Shown: piece by piece, positions 27,481 to 36,391 of the stretch
How the letters are laid out: each line of letters opens with the position of its first letter
How positions within the stretch are numbered: the stretch's first letter is position 1
Assembly (NCBI RefSeq): GCF_014493765.1
Contig: NZ_JACTVJ010000007.1
Span: 310,001-374,000, forward strand
Length of the DNA: 64,000 nucleotides
DNA from: Streptomyces polyasparticus
Lineage (GTDB): Bacteria; Actinomycetota; Actinomycetes; Streptomycetales; Streptomycetaceae
Direction of reading: 5' to 3'
Notes under the pieces: generated by a model
Databases searched by the model: none
Seen by the model: only the letters and a program-made list of their open reading frames with translations
Told to the model about the DNA's origin: nothing
Position numbers and translations under genes: made by a program

Positions 27481-28455
27481 TCAGTTCGTGGTGATCTCCG
27501 CGAGCTTGGCCATCGGGTCCGTGGGCAGCTTGTGGCTGGACGCGGTGACCATGTCGAGCAGGGTCGGCACCTTGGGCAGCTGCGCCTTGAGGTGGTCCGT
27601 CTTGGCCGCGTCGCGGATCACGGCGGCGTGGCCGATCGTCACGTCGGCGACGTTCGGGCCGAGCACGCTGGCGTGGATCGCGTTGACGTAGCCGCTCGTG
27701 GCGCGCGGGTCGTACTGGTACGAGCCGTTCTTGCCCTTGGTGGGCACGCCCTTGGCGTCCGTGGTGATCTGCTCGTTGGTCTGCGCGATGATCGGGGCGG
27801 CGTCGTCGCCGCCGCCCGGGATGGTCGCGCCGAGGTTCACGGCCCAGATCGGCGGAATCTCGACGATCTTCGTACCGAAGAGCGTGATCTCACCGCTGGC
27901 CGCGCCGCCCTGGAACTCCACCGGCCTGCCCGGCAGCGAGCGTGCGTGCACGTCGATCGCGTCGACCCTCACGCCGAGGCCCGACAGGGGCGTACCGCCG
28001 AAGGGGTTCTCGACGTAGGGCAGACCGATGTGGACGGAGCCGCCGCCCGCGTTGGCGTACGCGGCGCCCGGGACCGGGAAGGTCGACTTGCTCGACTTGT
28101 TCGCCGGCAGCTTGTTGGTGAGGGCCTTGGAGTACAGGGCCGACACCTTGCCGAGGCCGACGCCGCCCGGGGCGAGGTTGACCAGCTCGTTGCCGCCCTC
28201 CATCTCCCGGGGGGCCTTCGGGGTGCCCGGCGAAGCCGACTCGAACATCCGGGCGTTGATCAACCGGCCGATGCCCGTGACCCCGATGACCCAGGCGTTC
28301 GCCTGGACGCCGTCCTTCGTCTCGACGACCGTGCCCCAGTCGTACGAGGGCTCCTTCTCGTCGGCGTGCGCCGTACCCATGGCGGTGACCGCCACTGTCA
28401 GTGCGAGCCCGGCCGCGGTCGCGGCGCGCAGGCCCGTGGTGTGCCATGCAGACAT
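27481..28455 (-). CDS. Exported protein of unknown function, tandem paralog 3 of 3
   Basis: The 324-aa product has a signal peptide (ATAAGLALTVAVTAMGTAHA). It shares long blocks with paralog 1: DWGTVVETKDGVQANAWVIGV, ELVNLAPGGVGLGKVSALYSKAL, IVEIPPIWAVNLGA, TNEQITTDAKGVPTKGKNG, and TSGYVNAIHASVLGPNVADVTIGHAAV. No anchor and no catalytic motif were recognised. ATG 28455 and the GTG two codons earlier are both acceptable starts after an AAGGAA site. The gene lies at the upstream end of the left-pointing trio. Confidence 0.75.
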   Translation of the reverse strand: MSAWHTTGLRAATAAGLALTVAVTAMGTAHADEKEPSYDWGTVVETKDGVQANAWVIGVTGIGRLINARMFESASPGTPKAPREMEGGNELVNLAPGGVGLGKVSALYSKALTNKLPANKSSKSTFPVPGAAYANAGGGSVHIGLPYVENPFGGTPLSGLGVRVDAIDVHARSLPGRPVEFQGGAASGEITLFGTKIVEIPPIWAVNLGATIPGGGDDAAPIIAQTNEQITTDAKGVPTKGKNGSYQYDPRATSGYVNAIHASVLGPNVADVTIGHAAVIRDAAKTDHLKAQLPKVPTLLDMVTASSHKLPTDPMAKLAEITTN

Positions 28456-28585
28456 AGCCACCGATTCCTTCCCTACGGATGAAGGTCGACAAATCGACCA
28501 CTGTCCGTAAGCGCACCATCGCTCAGGGTGACTCGCACGTCATGCGAAGGCATCCGGGTCAGAGCCCGGCGGTCCTGGCCCGCGT

Positions 28586-28665
28586 CCGCTCAGTCCACGA
28601 CCGAGCCCCGCTCAGTCCACGACCGAGCCCCGCTCCGTACGTGACCCCGCCCCCGCTCAGTCCAC
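28586..28665. repeat. 22-bp tandem repeat reaching into a gene end
   Basis: CCGCTCAGTCCACGACCGAGC recurs at about 28586 and 28608. A third partial copy (CCGCTCAGTCCACGACCCC) overlaps the stop end of the LURP-one gene. No hairpin is evident. Confidence 0.7.
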
Positions 28666-29160
28666 GACCCCGGGCTCGCGCTCCTTCTCGGCAAGCCGGA
28701 TCACGCACACCGCGATCGCGATCATCAGCGAGGGATCGGCCTCCTCCCGAACGACATCGACGCCGTACGTGTCCCGCACCCGCAGCCACCGCCGCGAGAT
28801 GTGCGCGAGCATCTCGCCCTCGTACTCGACGACGAACTCGCGGTCGAGGATCTTGCCGCTGACATCCAGCTCGGTGCCGTCGACCAGCTGTACCCGGTAG
28901 TGGTTGCGCAGCAGCGAGAACCGCTTCTTCTTGACCGTGGCCAGCGCCTCGCCGCCGCGCTCGATGGTCATCGCGTCCCGCAGGCTGAACATCTTGGCGC
29001 GGATGTCGATGAGCACCCGCCCCTCGGGATCCTTGAGCTCGAAGGTCTCCCTGAGCCGCATCGCCTTTCCGTCGACGAAGAAGGCCTTGCGGCCCTGCTC
29101 GTCCTCGATCCAGTAGTCGTCACCGATGCCGAGCAGCCGGTCGCGTACGAGATATTTCAT
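28657..29160 (-). CDS. LURP-one-related (Tubby-like/scramblase fold) protein
   Basis: The 167-aa protein has the pattern of small bacterial LURP-one-related proteins: MKYLVRDRLLGIGDDYWIED, GRKAFFVDGKAMRLRETFELKD, VLIDIRAKMFSLRDAMTIE, and the C-terminal VVREEADPSLMIAIAVCVIRLAE helix. The fold is a closed beta-barrel around one hydrophobic helix. Function in bacteria is unknown; membrane or lipid interaction is inferred from eukaryotic relatives. ATG 29160 begins the conserved N-terminus; the upstream extension has no family character. Confidence 0.8.
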   Translation of the reverse strand: MKYLVRDRLLGIGDDYWIEDEQGRKAFFVDGKAMRLRETFELKDPEGRVLIDIRAKMFSLRDAMTIERGGEALATVKKKRFSLLRNHYRVQLVDGTELDVSGKILDREFVVEYEGEMLAHISRRWLRVRDTYGVDVVREEADPSLMIAIAVCVIRLAEKEREPGVVD

Positions 29161-29219
29161 GTGCCATCCGTACCCACTGACCGCCTGACGGGCATGCGCC
29201 GCCCGGGTGGCCGCGCGCC

Positions 29220-29456
29220 TCACTCGGCGACCTGAACCTCCACGCGATGCCGGATGTACTCATCCGGATGAGCCCGCGCCGGCGCCACCGCCGCTTCCAC
29301 CAGGTCGTGCAGCGCCGCCGGACAGGCCGACTTCCGCAGCGGCAGGCCCGACCATTACCAGGCCCGCGCGGCGCCGGCCCGCTCGATATCCGCCGTCGGC
29401 AGCGCCATGAACTCCCGCGCGCTCCCACCCGCCTGCTGGTTCCCCTCCGTGTCCAC
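29220..29456 (-). pseudogene. Candidate small gene interrupted by one in-frame TAA
   Basis: A 33-codon frame starts at GTG 29456 with GGAGGGG upstream (VDTEGNQQAGG...) and stops at TAA 29357-29355. The same frame then stays open for 44 further codons to TGA 29222-29220 (ending HPDEYIRHRVEVQVAE). Third codon positions are almost all G or C on both sides of the stop, as in real Streptomyces genes. This suggests a ~78-aa gene carrying a recent nonsense change, or a sequencing error. The rest of the 29161-29533 gap holds nothing else recognisable. No homologous family is recognised. Confidence 0.35.
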
Positions 29457-29533
29457 CGGCCGCCCCCTCCGCGTCCGGGCACCCCCCGTACGCGCGTGAT
29501 CCGATGTTCCTACCAGGGTGGCAAGCTTGAACC

Positions 29534-31342
29534 ATGAACGATGCAGCCCCCGCTCCCCGCCGTGCCCGAGTCCGCGCCCCCGAACTGATCGGCAAGGGCG
29601 GCTGGCTGAACACCGGAGGCAAGGAGCTCACCCTTGCCGACCTGCGAGGACGGATCGTCGTCCTCGACTTCTGGACCTTCTGCTGTGTGAACTGCCTGCA
29701 TGTGCTCGACGAGCTCCGCGAGCTGGAGCGGAAGCATGCGGACACCCTCGTGATCATCGGGGTGCACTCGCCGAAGTTCGTGCACGAGGCGGAGCACGCG
29801 GCCGTGGTCGACGCCGTCGAGCGGTACGAGGTGCACCACCCGGTGCTCGACGATCCGGAGCTCGCGACCTGGAAGCAGTACGCGGTGCGGGCCTGGCCGA
29901 CGCTGGTCGTCATCGACCCCGAGGGCTATGTCGTCGCGCAGCACGCGGGCGAGGGCCATGCGCACGCGATCGGGAAGCTGGTCGAGGAGCTGGAGGCCGA
30001 GCACGAGGCGAAGGGGACGCTGCGGCGCGGGGACGGCCCCTATGTGGCGCCCGAGCCCGTCGCCACCGATCTGCGCTTCCCGGGCAAGGCGCTGCTCCTG
30101 CCCGGCGGCAATTTCCTGGTCTCGGACTCGACCCGGCACCAGCTGGTGGAGCTCGCGGCGGACGGCGAGACGGTCGTACGGCGGATCGGCAGCGGTGAAC
30201 GCGGCTTCGGTGCGCGGGAGTTCAGCGAGCCGCAGGGTCTCGCGCTGCTGCCCGACGGGCGGGTGATCGTCGCCGATACGGTCAACCACGCGCTGCGGAC
30301 GTACGACGTGGAGACGGGCGCCGTAGAGACGGTGGCCGGCACCGGGCGCCAGTGGTGGCAGGGCTCGCCCACCTCGGGCCCGGCGCTCGAAGTGGACCTC
30401 TCCTCGCCGTGGGACGTGGCGTGGTTCGACGGGCTCGTCTGGATCGCGATGGCCGGTGTGCACCAGCTGTGGACGTACGACCCTGCGAACGGGACGGTGG
30501 AGGTCGCGGCCGGTACGACCAACGAAGGCCTGGTGGACGGCCCCGCGGCCGAGGCCTGGTTCGCGCAGCCCTCCGGGCTCGCGGCCACCGAGGACCGGCT
30601 GTGGATCGCGGACTCGGAGACGTCGGCGTTGCGCTGGATCGACCGCGAGCGGGTCGTGCACACGGCCGTCGGCACGGGCCTCTTCGACTTCGGCCACCGC
30701 GATGGCGCGGCCGAACAGGCCCTGCTGCAGCACCCGTTGGGCGTCACTGCGCTGCCCGACGGCTCGGTCGCCGTCAGCGACACGTACAACCACGCGCTGC
30801 GCCGCTACGACCCGGCGACGGGTGAGGTGACGACGCTGGCGACGGATCTGCGCGAGCCGTCCGACGCCGTGCTCGTCGGCGAGGACATCGTCGTGGTCGA
30901 GTCCGCCCGCCACCGCCTGACGCGGCTGCGGCTGCCCGACGAGGCCGTACGCGTGGAGGCGGTCGCGCACCGCACGCAGCGCGCGGCGACGGAAGTCGCC
31001 CCGGGCAAGCTGCGGTTGGACGTGGTCTTCCAGGCCCCGACCGGCCAGAAGCTGGACACCCGCTACGGCCCTTCGACCCGCCTCCTCGTCTCCGCGACCC
31101 CGCCCGAGCTGCTGCTCTCCGGCGAGGGCGCGGGCACGGACCTGGCCCGCGAGCTGGAGCTGAACCCGGCCGTGACGGAGGGCGTCCTCCACGTCTCGGC
31201 CATGGCCGCCTCCTGCGACGACGACCCGGCCAACGAATACCCGGCCTGCCACGTCCACCAACAGGACTGGGGCGTCCCCCTCCGCCTCACCGAGGGCGCA
31301 ACGGACCGGCTGCCGCTGGTCCTGGCGGGCATGGACGCGTAA
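29534..31342 (+). CDS. Thioredoxin-like / NHL-repeat fusion protein (NHLRC2-like)
   Basis: The product has 602 aa. Residues ~20-165 form a thioredoxin fold of the TlpA/NHLRC2 type with the motif WTFCCVNCLHVL (Cys-Cys-Val-Asn-Cys in place of CxxC) and RAWPTLVVIDPEG. Residues ~185-480 carry NHL beta-propeller blades such as FSEPQGLALLPDGRVIVADTVNHALR and PLGVTALPDGSVAVSDTYNHALRRY. A C-terminal ~110-residue beta domain follows. The protein is cytoplasmic, since no signal peptide is seen. The human relative NHLRC2 has the same order, but its chemistry is not settled. A redox role is inferred. ATG 29534 has no clear ribosome site. Confidence 0.85.
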   Translation: MNDAAPAPRRARVRAPELIGKGGWLNTGGKELTLADLRGRIVVLDFWTFCCVNCLHVLDELRELERKHADTLVIIGVHSPKFVHEAEHAAVVDAVERYEVHHPVLDDPELATWKQYAVRAWPTLVVIDPEGYVVAQHAGEGHAHAIGKLVEELEAEHEAKGTLRRGDGPYVAPEPVATDLRFPGKALLLPGGNFLVSDSTRHQLVELAADGETVVRRIGSGERGFGAREFSEPQGLALLPDGRVIVADTVNHALRTYDVETGAVETVAGTGRQWWQGSPTSGPALEVDLSSPWDVAWFDGLVWIAMAGVHQLWTYDPANGTVEVAAGTTNEGLVDGPAAEAWFAQPSGLAATEDRLWIADSETSALRWIDRERVVHTAVGTGLFDFGHRDGAAEQALLQHPLGVTALPDGSVAVSDTYNHALRRYDPATGEVTTLATDLREPSDAVLVGEDIVVVESARHRLTRLRLPDEAVRVEAVAHRTQRAATEVAPGKLRLDVVFQAPTGQKLDTRYGPSTRLLVSATPPELLLSGEGAGTDLARELELNPAVTEGVLHVSAMAASCDDDPANEYPACHVHQQDWGVPLRLTEGATDRLPLVLAGMDA

Positions 31343-31746
31343 GCCCCGTCGCTTCGTCTGGGGGCGCGCTACGGCTCTTGCTCTACGGAGGGGCCGCTCT
31401 CCGGCTGGGCACGCCACGGCTCTTGCTCTACGGAGAGGCCGCTCTCCGGCTGGGCCACGCCACCTCCCTACGGAGAGCGCGCTCTTCCGGGGTATCGGGG
31501 CGGAGCCCCGTGGTCCGTGGGCGGGCGGACAAGGAGGTTCTGGCTCGCCGCCGGCCCACCGCGGGGCCTCCGCCCCTGCACCCCTGATGCGGGGCCGACT
31601 TCCTGCGCCCCCGACGCGGGCCCCGCTCCCCGCGCCCCCGACGAGGGGCCGCCCTCTGTATCCGCGGCGAGGGGGCCGTCCCAGAGGACGGCCCCCTCGC
31701 CGCGAGTGCGAGGCCCCGCGGGTGGTGGCCGGGGGCAGAGGTGCTC
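31343..31746. repeat. 404-bp gap with 45-bp tandem repeats and GC-rich repeats
   Basis: Two near-identical 45-46 bp units, ACGGCTCTTGCTCTACGGAG...CCGGCTGGGC(C)ACGCC, lie at about 31371-31415 and 31416-31461. A degenerate third follows to ~31490. Next come degenerate GGGGC..CCCC and CCCCTGATGCGGGGCC-type units, then a terminator hairpin. No gene is supported here. Confidence 0.7.
31663..31704 (-). terminator. Strong hairpin terminator for the DUF4232 gene
   Basis: CGCGGCGAGGGGGCCGTC (31663-31680) pairs perfectly with GACGGCCCCCTCGCCGCG (31687-31704) around CCAGAG. It is downstream of the minus-strand lipoprotein gene. Confidence 0.88.
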
Positions 31747-32433
31747 CTAGCTCAGGGCCACGTCCAGATCCTGCTGCCAGTACGTCACCTTCGGCTCGTA
31801 GATGAACAGGTCGTTCACCGCGACCGTGTCCGGCTGGCCGAACTGGACTGTCGAGCCGTCGTTGCCGATCTGCTTGATGAGGTCGACGGAGACGGTCTTG
31901 GCGTGGGACTTCGTGCCGTCGTCCGCCTGGTCCGCCGGGCTCGTGTTGAGGCCGGCGTACGCGGAGGCGCCGGGCTTCAGCGTGACGACGGCCTGAGGCT
32001 TGGTGTCCTCGCGGCCCTCGGCCGTGCCGTCGAGGTCGGGGGCGAAGCTGACGGTCGGGTAGCCGAGGACCGTGCAGGTGCGCTTGCTCGTGTTGGTGAG
32101 CGTGAGCAGCTGGTAGTTGACCGGGCGCGGGGCTGCGGTCACGGTCAGCTTGGTCTCGGCGTTGGTGCAGGGGCCGCTCTTGCCCCCGCCGCCCGTACCC
32201 GGCTTGCCGGCGGGCTTGGTCTCGCCCCCGTCCTCGGACGGCGTGGCCTGCTTGTCCGAGCCCTTGTCCGAGCCCTTGGACGAGTCCTTCGAGGACCCTT
32301 GCGAGGACCCCTTCGACGAGCTGCTCCCGGACGACTTGCGCCCCGAGCCCGAGTCCGAACAGCCGGTCAGGGCCAGGCCGATGACGGCCGTCCCCGCGAT
32401 GACGAGCGCGGTGCGCCGACGCAACGTACGCAT
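31747..32433 (-). CDS. DUF4232-domain lipoprotein
   Basis: The 228-aa product has a signal peptide with lipobox GLALTGC, so it is lipid-anchored outside the membrane. A Ser/Lys/Gly/Asp-rich linker (about residues 26-85) leads to a DUF4232 domain (PCTNAETKLTVTAAPRPVNYQLLTLTNTSKRTCTVLGYPTVSF, with paired Cys, then VTLKPGASAYAGL). DUF4232 is widespread in actinobacterial exported proteins and its function is unknown. It forms its own transcript, ending at a strong hairpin. Confidence 0.85.
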   Translation of the reverse strand: MRTLRRRTALVIAGTAVIGLALTGCSDSGSGRKSSGSSSSKGSSQGSSKDSSKGSDKGSDKQATPSEDGGETKPAGKPGTGGGGKSGPCTNAETKLTVTAAPRPVNYQLLTLTNTSKRTCTVLGYPTVSFAPDLDGTAEGREDTKPQAVVTLKPGASAYAGLNTSPADQADDGTKSHAKTVSVDLIKQIGNDGSTVQFGQPDTVAVNDLFIYEPKVTYWQQDLDVALS

Positions 32434-32544
32434 GAATCAATCCCCCGTGCCGAAGTGCGGTCAGTGGGTACGGAGTTCGTACCGTCCCGCGCTCCAAGAC
32501 GAGGAATGCCGCGCCTCAGTTCCCTCGGTTCACTCGTAGGTGCC

Positions 32545-32769
32545 TCACTCGTACGTACGCCGCGTCTGGCTCTCGTCGACCACCGTGGCGCCCGGTGCGA
32601 TGACCCGCCTGCGCTTGGCCGCCGAGCTGAAGGCCACGACGCCGATGATGCCGACGAGCATCAGGATGATGCCGACGATGTCGAGGTTGACTCCGCGCAT
32701 CTCCCAGTCGGTTGCGAACGTGAGGATGGCGCCCCCCGCGATCAGCAGGATGCATCCGCCCATGCCCAT
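32545..32769 (-). CDS. Small membrane protein, DUF6458 type
   Basis: The 74-aa protein has two TM helices (GGCILLIAGGAILTFATDW and LDIVGIILMLVGIIGVVAFS) joined by a short loop containing RGVNLD. A basic/polar tail (KRRRVIAPGATVVDES) follows. This is the DUF6458 pattern common in actinobacteria. Function is unknown. ATG 32769 is preferred to the longer frame because GGGAGG lies upstream at the right distance. Confidence 0.75.
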   Translation of the reverse strand: MGMGGCILLIAGGAILTFATDWEMRGVNLDIVGIILMLVGIIGVVAFSSAAKRRRVIAPGATVVDESQTRRTYE

Positions 32770-32792
32770 TGCTTTCGCCTCCCTGTACATGA

Positions 32793-32827
32793 CTGTTCCG
32801 GCACCCGAGTACCCGGGGCCGGAACAG
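32793..32827 (-). terminator. Hairpin terminator after the M18 aminopeptidase gene
   Basis: CTGTTCCGGC (32793-32802) pairs with GCCGGAACAG (32818-32827). It lies downstream of the aminopeptidase gene and upstream of the DUF6458 gene. Confidence 0.75.
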
Positions 32828-32874
32828 CCATGCGAAAGCCGGGAGTTCAGGACTCCGAGCTCAGGAATCCGGGC

Positions 32875-34167
32875 TCAGGACTCCAGGAACGCCGCGAGCG
32901 CGCTCGCGAGCAGATGCGGGTCGTCTGAGCCGCACAGCTCGCGCGCGCTGTGCATCGACAGGATCGCGATGCCGATGTCGACGGTCTTGATGCCGTGCCG
33001 CGCCGCTGTGATCGGACCGATCGTGGTGCCGCAGGGCATCGCGTTGTTCGAGACGAAGTGCTGGTACGGAACCCCGGCGCGCTCGCACGCGTCGACGAAC
33101 ACCGCACGGCCCGAACCGTCCGTCGCATAGCGGTTGTTGACGTTGACCTTCAGGATCGGCCCGCCGTTGGCACGCGGGTGGTGCGTCGGGTCGTGGCGCT
33201 CGGCGTAGTTCGGGTGGATCGCGTGCCCGGTGTCGGAGGACAGGCAGACCGTCCCGGCGAAAGCGCGGGCCTTGTCCTCGTACGTACCGCCGCGGGCGAA
33301 CACCGAACGCTCGAGGACCGAGCCGAGCAGCGGACCGTCGGCACCGGTGTCGGACTGGGACCCGTTCTCCTCGTGGTCGAAGGCGGCGAGCACCGGGATG
33401 TGGTTCAGGCCGTCCGAGGCCGCGGCGGCGGTGAGCGCGGCCGTCGCGGCGTGCACGGACGCGAGGTTGTCCATCCGCGGTCCCGCGAGCAGCTCCTCGT
33501 CGCGGCCGAGGTAGGCGGGCGGCTCGATGGAGTGCACCATCAGGTCCCAGCCGGTCACGTCGCCGGCCGTGATCCCGTTCTCTTCCTCCAGGAAGGAGAT
33601 CAGATCGCCCTCGTGCGCATCGCCGAGGCCCCAGATGGGCTGCATGTGCTTCTGCTTGTCGAGCTGCAGCCCCTTCTCGTAGATGGAGCGGTCCATGTGG
33701 ATCGCCAGCTGCGGGATACGGAGCAGCGGCCGGCCGACGTTCACGAGCCGGGTGCTGCCGTCGCGCAGCGAGAGGCGTCCCGCCAGGCCCAGGTCGCGGT
33801 CGAGCCAGGAGTTGAGCAGCGGCCCGCCGTAGATCTCGACGGCGACCTGCCGCCAGCCGAACGCACCGGAGTCCGGCAGCGGCTTCACCCGCAGGTTGGG
33901 GGAGTCGGTGTGGGCGCCGGCGATACGGAACGGGGTGTGCGGCTCCGCGCCCTTCGGCACGTACCAGGCGATGATCGAGCCACCGCGCAGGACGTACTTG
34001 CCGCCGGACGTGCCGTCCCACTGGGCCGCCTCGTCGACCTGCCGGAACCCGGCCTTCTCCAGGCGCTCCGCCGCGCTCGCCACTGCGTGGTACGGAGTGG
34101 GGCTCGCGGAGAGAAAGGCGATCAGTTCGTCGGTGTGGCTTCTGTCGAAGCGCGGAGAGCTGCTCAT
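32875..34167 (-). CDS. apeB: M18-family zinc aminopeptidase
   Basis: The 430-aa protein is a cytoplasmic metallopeptidase releasing N-terminal residues, usually acidic or broad. It carries the expected dinuclear metal-site motifs: GAHTDSPNLRVKP (His/Asp), AAFDHEENGSQSDTGADG (Glu-Glu pair and Asp), and IGIAILSMHSARELCG near the end, with DTGHAIHPNYAERHDPTHHPRANGGP for the active-site loop. ATG 34167 starts the conserved MSSSPRFDRSHTDELIAFL. Upstream codons encode low-quality sequence from a repeat array. It is followed by a hairpin terminator. Confidence 0.9.
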   Translation of the reverse strand: MSSSPRFDRSHTDELIAFLSASPTPYHAVASAAERLEKAGFRQVDEAAQWDGTSGGKYVLRGGSIIAWYVPKGAEPHTPFRIAGAHTDSPNLRVKPLPDSGAFGWRQVAVEIYGGPLLNSWLDRDLGLAGRLSLRDGSTRLVNVGRPLLRIPQLAIHMDRSIYEKGLQLDKQKHMQPIWGLGDAHEGDLISFLEEENGITAGDVTGWDLMVHSIEPPAYLGRDEELLAGPRMDNLASVHAATAALTAAAASDGLNHIPVLAAFDHEENGSQSDTGADGPLLGSVLERSVFARGGTYEDKARAFAGTVCLSSDTGHAIHPNYAERHDPTHHPRANGGPILKVNVNNRYATDGSGRAVFVDACERAGVPYQHFVSNNAMPCGTTIGPITAARHGIKTVDIGIAILSMHSARELCGSDDPHLLASALAAFLES

Positions 34168-34231
34168 GGCTTCAACCTTAACGACGGTCCCTGTCACGCT
34201 CCCGGGGAGCCGAGAGGTCGCTCCAGGCCGC

Positions 34232-34349
34232 CCATACGGACGATCAGTCCGGCCGGGCACACGGACGGCCCGTCCCGCCGGATACACGGACGGCCCGTCC
34301 CGCCGGGCATACGGACGGTCTACCTCCGGGCATACGGACGGCCCGTCCC
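34232..34349. repeat. Degenerate ~25-bp tandem repeats
   Basis: Units built on CATACGGACGGCCCGTCCCGCCGG occur four to five times between the aminopeptidase start and the acyl-CoA dehydrogenase stop. The last unit forms one arm of the terminator below. Confidence 0.75.
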
Positions 34350-34367
34350 CCGACCGGGACGGGCCGT
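34338..34367 (-). terminator. Hairpin terminator after the acyl-CoA dehydrogenase gene
   Basis: ACGGCCCGTCCC (34338-34349) pairs perfectly with GGGACGGGCCGT (34356-34367) around a 6-base loop. Confidence 0.85.
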
Positions 34368-34392
34368 CACGTACGTCAGGACGTCAGAGCGC

Positions 34393-36219
34393 TCAGAAAG
34401 CGGCCTCGTCCAGGTCCATCAGGTCGAGCGAGACACCCTCGGCGAGCTTGCGCGCGCCCGTGACGCCCGGCAGGACGTTGGCGGCGAAGAACTTCGCGGC
34501 CGCGATCTTGCCCTGGTAGAAGGCCTTGTCCTTGGCGGAGGCGTTCGGCAGCTTCTCGGCGGCCACCGCGGCGGCCTTGAGCAGCAGGTAGCCGACGACC
34601 ACGTCACCGGAGGCGAGCAGCAGACGGGTCGTGTTGAGACCCACCTTGTAGATCTCGCGCACGTCCTGCTCGGTGGCCGCGAGGTCCGTCAGCATGAGGC
34701 CGACGATGGCCTCGAGCTCGACGGCCGCCTTGGCCAGCTGCTCACGGGCGACGGACAGCTCCTCGCCGCCCGTACCGACCGCGAGGAACTTCTTGATCTC
34801 CTCGGCGAGCGAGTTCAGGGCGGCGCCCTGGTTGCGGACGATCTTCCGGAAGAAGTAGTCCTGGCCCTGGATCGCGGTCGTGCCCTCGTACAGGGTGTCG
34901 ATCTTCGCGTCCCGGATGTACTGCTCGATCGGGTACTCCTGCAGATAGCCGGAGCCGCCGAAGGTCTGCAGGGACTGCGCGAGCTGCTCGTACGCCTTCT
35001 CCGAGCCGTAGCCCTTCACGATCGGCAGGAGCAGGTCGTTGAGGGCCTCCAGCTGAGCGGTGTCCTCGCCGGCGGCCTCCTTCACCATGATCTCGTCCTG
35101 CACGGCGGCCGTGTGGAGCACGAGCGCGCGCATGCCCTCCGCGTACGCCTTCTGCGTCATCAGCGAGCGGCGCACGTCGGGGTGGTGCGTGATGGTGACC
35201 TTGGGCGCGGTCTTGTCCATGAACTGCGCGAGGTCGGGGCCCTGGACGCGCTCCTTGGCGTACTCGAGGGCGTTCAGGTAGCCCGTCGACAGCGTGGAGA
35301 TCGCCTTCGTGCCGACCATCATGCGGGCGAACTCGATGATGCGGAACATCTGGCGGATGCCGTCGTGCTTGTCACCGATGAGCCAGCCGACGGCGGGGTG
35401 CTTGTCGCCGAAGGTCATCTCGCAGGTGTTGGAGGCCTTGAGGCCCATCTTGTGCTCGACGTTCGTCGCGTAGACGCCGTTGCGCTCGCCCAGCTCGCCG
35501 GTCTCGAAGTCGAAGTGGAACTTCGGCACGAGGAAGAGGGACAGGCCCTTGGTGCCGGGGCCGTGGCCCTCGGGGCGCGCGAGGACGTAGTGGAGGATGT
35601 TCTCCTCCATGTCGTGCTCACCGGACGTGATGAAGCGCTTCACGCCCTCGATGTGCCAGGAGCCGTCGGCCTGCTGCACGGCCTTGGTGCGGCCGGCGCC
35701 CACGTCCGAGCCCGCGTCCGGCTCGGTGAGGACCATCGTCGAGCCCCAGAGCTTGTCGACGGCGATCTTCGCCCACTTCTTCTGCTCCTCGGTGCCCTCC
35801 TCGAAGAGGATCCGGGCGAACGCCGGACCGGAGGAGTACATCCAGATCGCCGGGTTGGCACCCAGGATCAGCTCCGCGTACGACCAGATCAGGGACGGCG
35901 GGGCGGTGGTGCCGCCGATCTCCTCGGGCAGGCCCAGACGCCAGTACTCCGAGTCCATGAAGGCCTTGTACGACTTCTTGAAGGAGGCCGGGACCGGGGC
36001 CGTGTTGGTCTCCGGGTCGAAGACCGGCGGGTTGCGGTCGGCGTCGGTGAAGGACTCGGCCAGCTCGTTCTCCGCGAGGCGGGTGAGCTCGGCGAGTACG
36101 TCCTTGGCGGTCTCGGTGTCCATCTCCGCGAACGGGCCGGTGCCGTACAGCTTGTCGCGCCCGAGCACCTCGAAGAGGTTGAACTCGATGTCGCGGAGAT
36201 TCGACTTGTAGTGCCCCAT
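34393..36219 (-). CDS. Acyl-CoA dehydrogenase
   Basis: The 608-aa flavoenzyme has N-terminal, middle and C-terminal acyl-CoA dehydrogenase domains. The FAD/substrate signature is [19 protein letters not shown] near residues 160-180. The catalytic Glu is in [17 protein letters not shown]-terminal extension of ~130 residues (ACDH C-terminal domain, [20 protein letters not shown]) is as in the long FadE-type enzymes. It catalyses alpha-beta oxidation of acyl-CoA with electron transfer to ETF. The chain-length preference cannot be read. The start [20 protein letters not shown] is the family start. The upstream gap contains a TACC-CGTC-GGTA element. Confidence 0.9.
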   Translation of the reverse strand: MGHYKSNLRDIEFNLFEVLGRDKLYGTGPFAEMDTETAKDVLAELTRLAENELAESFTDADRNPPVFDPETNTAPVPASFKKSYKAFMDSEYWRLGLPEEIGGTTAPPSLIWSYAELILGANPAIWMYSSGPAFARILFEEGTEEQKKWAKIAVDKLWGSTMVLTEPDAGSDVGAGRTKAVQQADGSWHIEGVKRFITSGEHDMEENILHYVLARPEGHGPGTKGLSLFLVPKFHFDFETGELGERNGVYATNVEHKMGLKASNTCEMTFGDKHPAVGWLIGDKHDGIRQMFRIIEFARMMVGTKAISTLSTGYLNALEYAKERVQGPDLAQFMDKTAPKVTITHHPDVRRSLMTQKAYAEGMRALVLHTAAVQDEIMVKEAAGEDTAQLEALNDLLLPIVKGYGSEKAYEQLAQSLQTFGGSGYLQEYPIEQYIRDAKIDTLYEGTTAIQGQDYFFRKIVRNQGAALNSLAEEIKKFLAVGTGGEELSVAREQLAKAAVELEAIVGLMLTDLAATEQDVREIYKVGLNTTRLLLASGDVVVGYLLLKAAAVAAEKLPNASAKDKAFYQGKIAAAKFFAANVLPGVTGARKLAEGVSLDLMDLDEAAF

Positions 36220-36313
36220 GGCGACGGCTCCGTATAAGTCCGGGAGGAGGTGGATCCATCGGATCGCCCGACAGGATCCTCGTATGCGTACCAGCTAGTA
36301 GCCACGATGATGC

Positions 36314-36325
36314 TACCCGTCGGTA
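36314..36325. promoter_or_regulatory. Possible operator TACCCGTCGGTA upstream of acyl-CoA dehydrogenase
   Basis: A short inverted repeat TACC-4-GGTA lies in an AT-richer stretch (36300-36345) where promoters for the divergent acyl-CoA dehydrogenase and sseB genes must be. TetR-type regulators often use such elements before fatty-acid genes, but no regulator is nearby. Confidence 0.35.
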
Positions 36326-36391
36326 ATAAGATGCAACCCCAAACCGGCCATCTGTGACACCCGCCATCTGTGACCCAGTACGCTCGACCCC

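Noticed and set aside
31371-31490. Possible CRISPR array from ~45-bp repeats
   Set aside because: The units are directly adjacent with no spacers, and no cas genes occur in the window.
29510-32497. 995-codon open frame on the minus strand
   Set aside because: It is a shadow of the NHL-thioredoxin gene and passes through the repeat-filled gap; no domain is recognisable.
32950-36237. 1095-codon open frame on the plus strand
   Set aside because: It lies antisense to the M18 aminopeptidase and acyl-CoA dehydrogenase genes, which have clear catalytic motifs; the translation is low-complexity.
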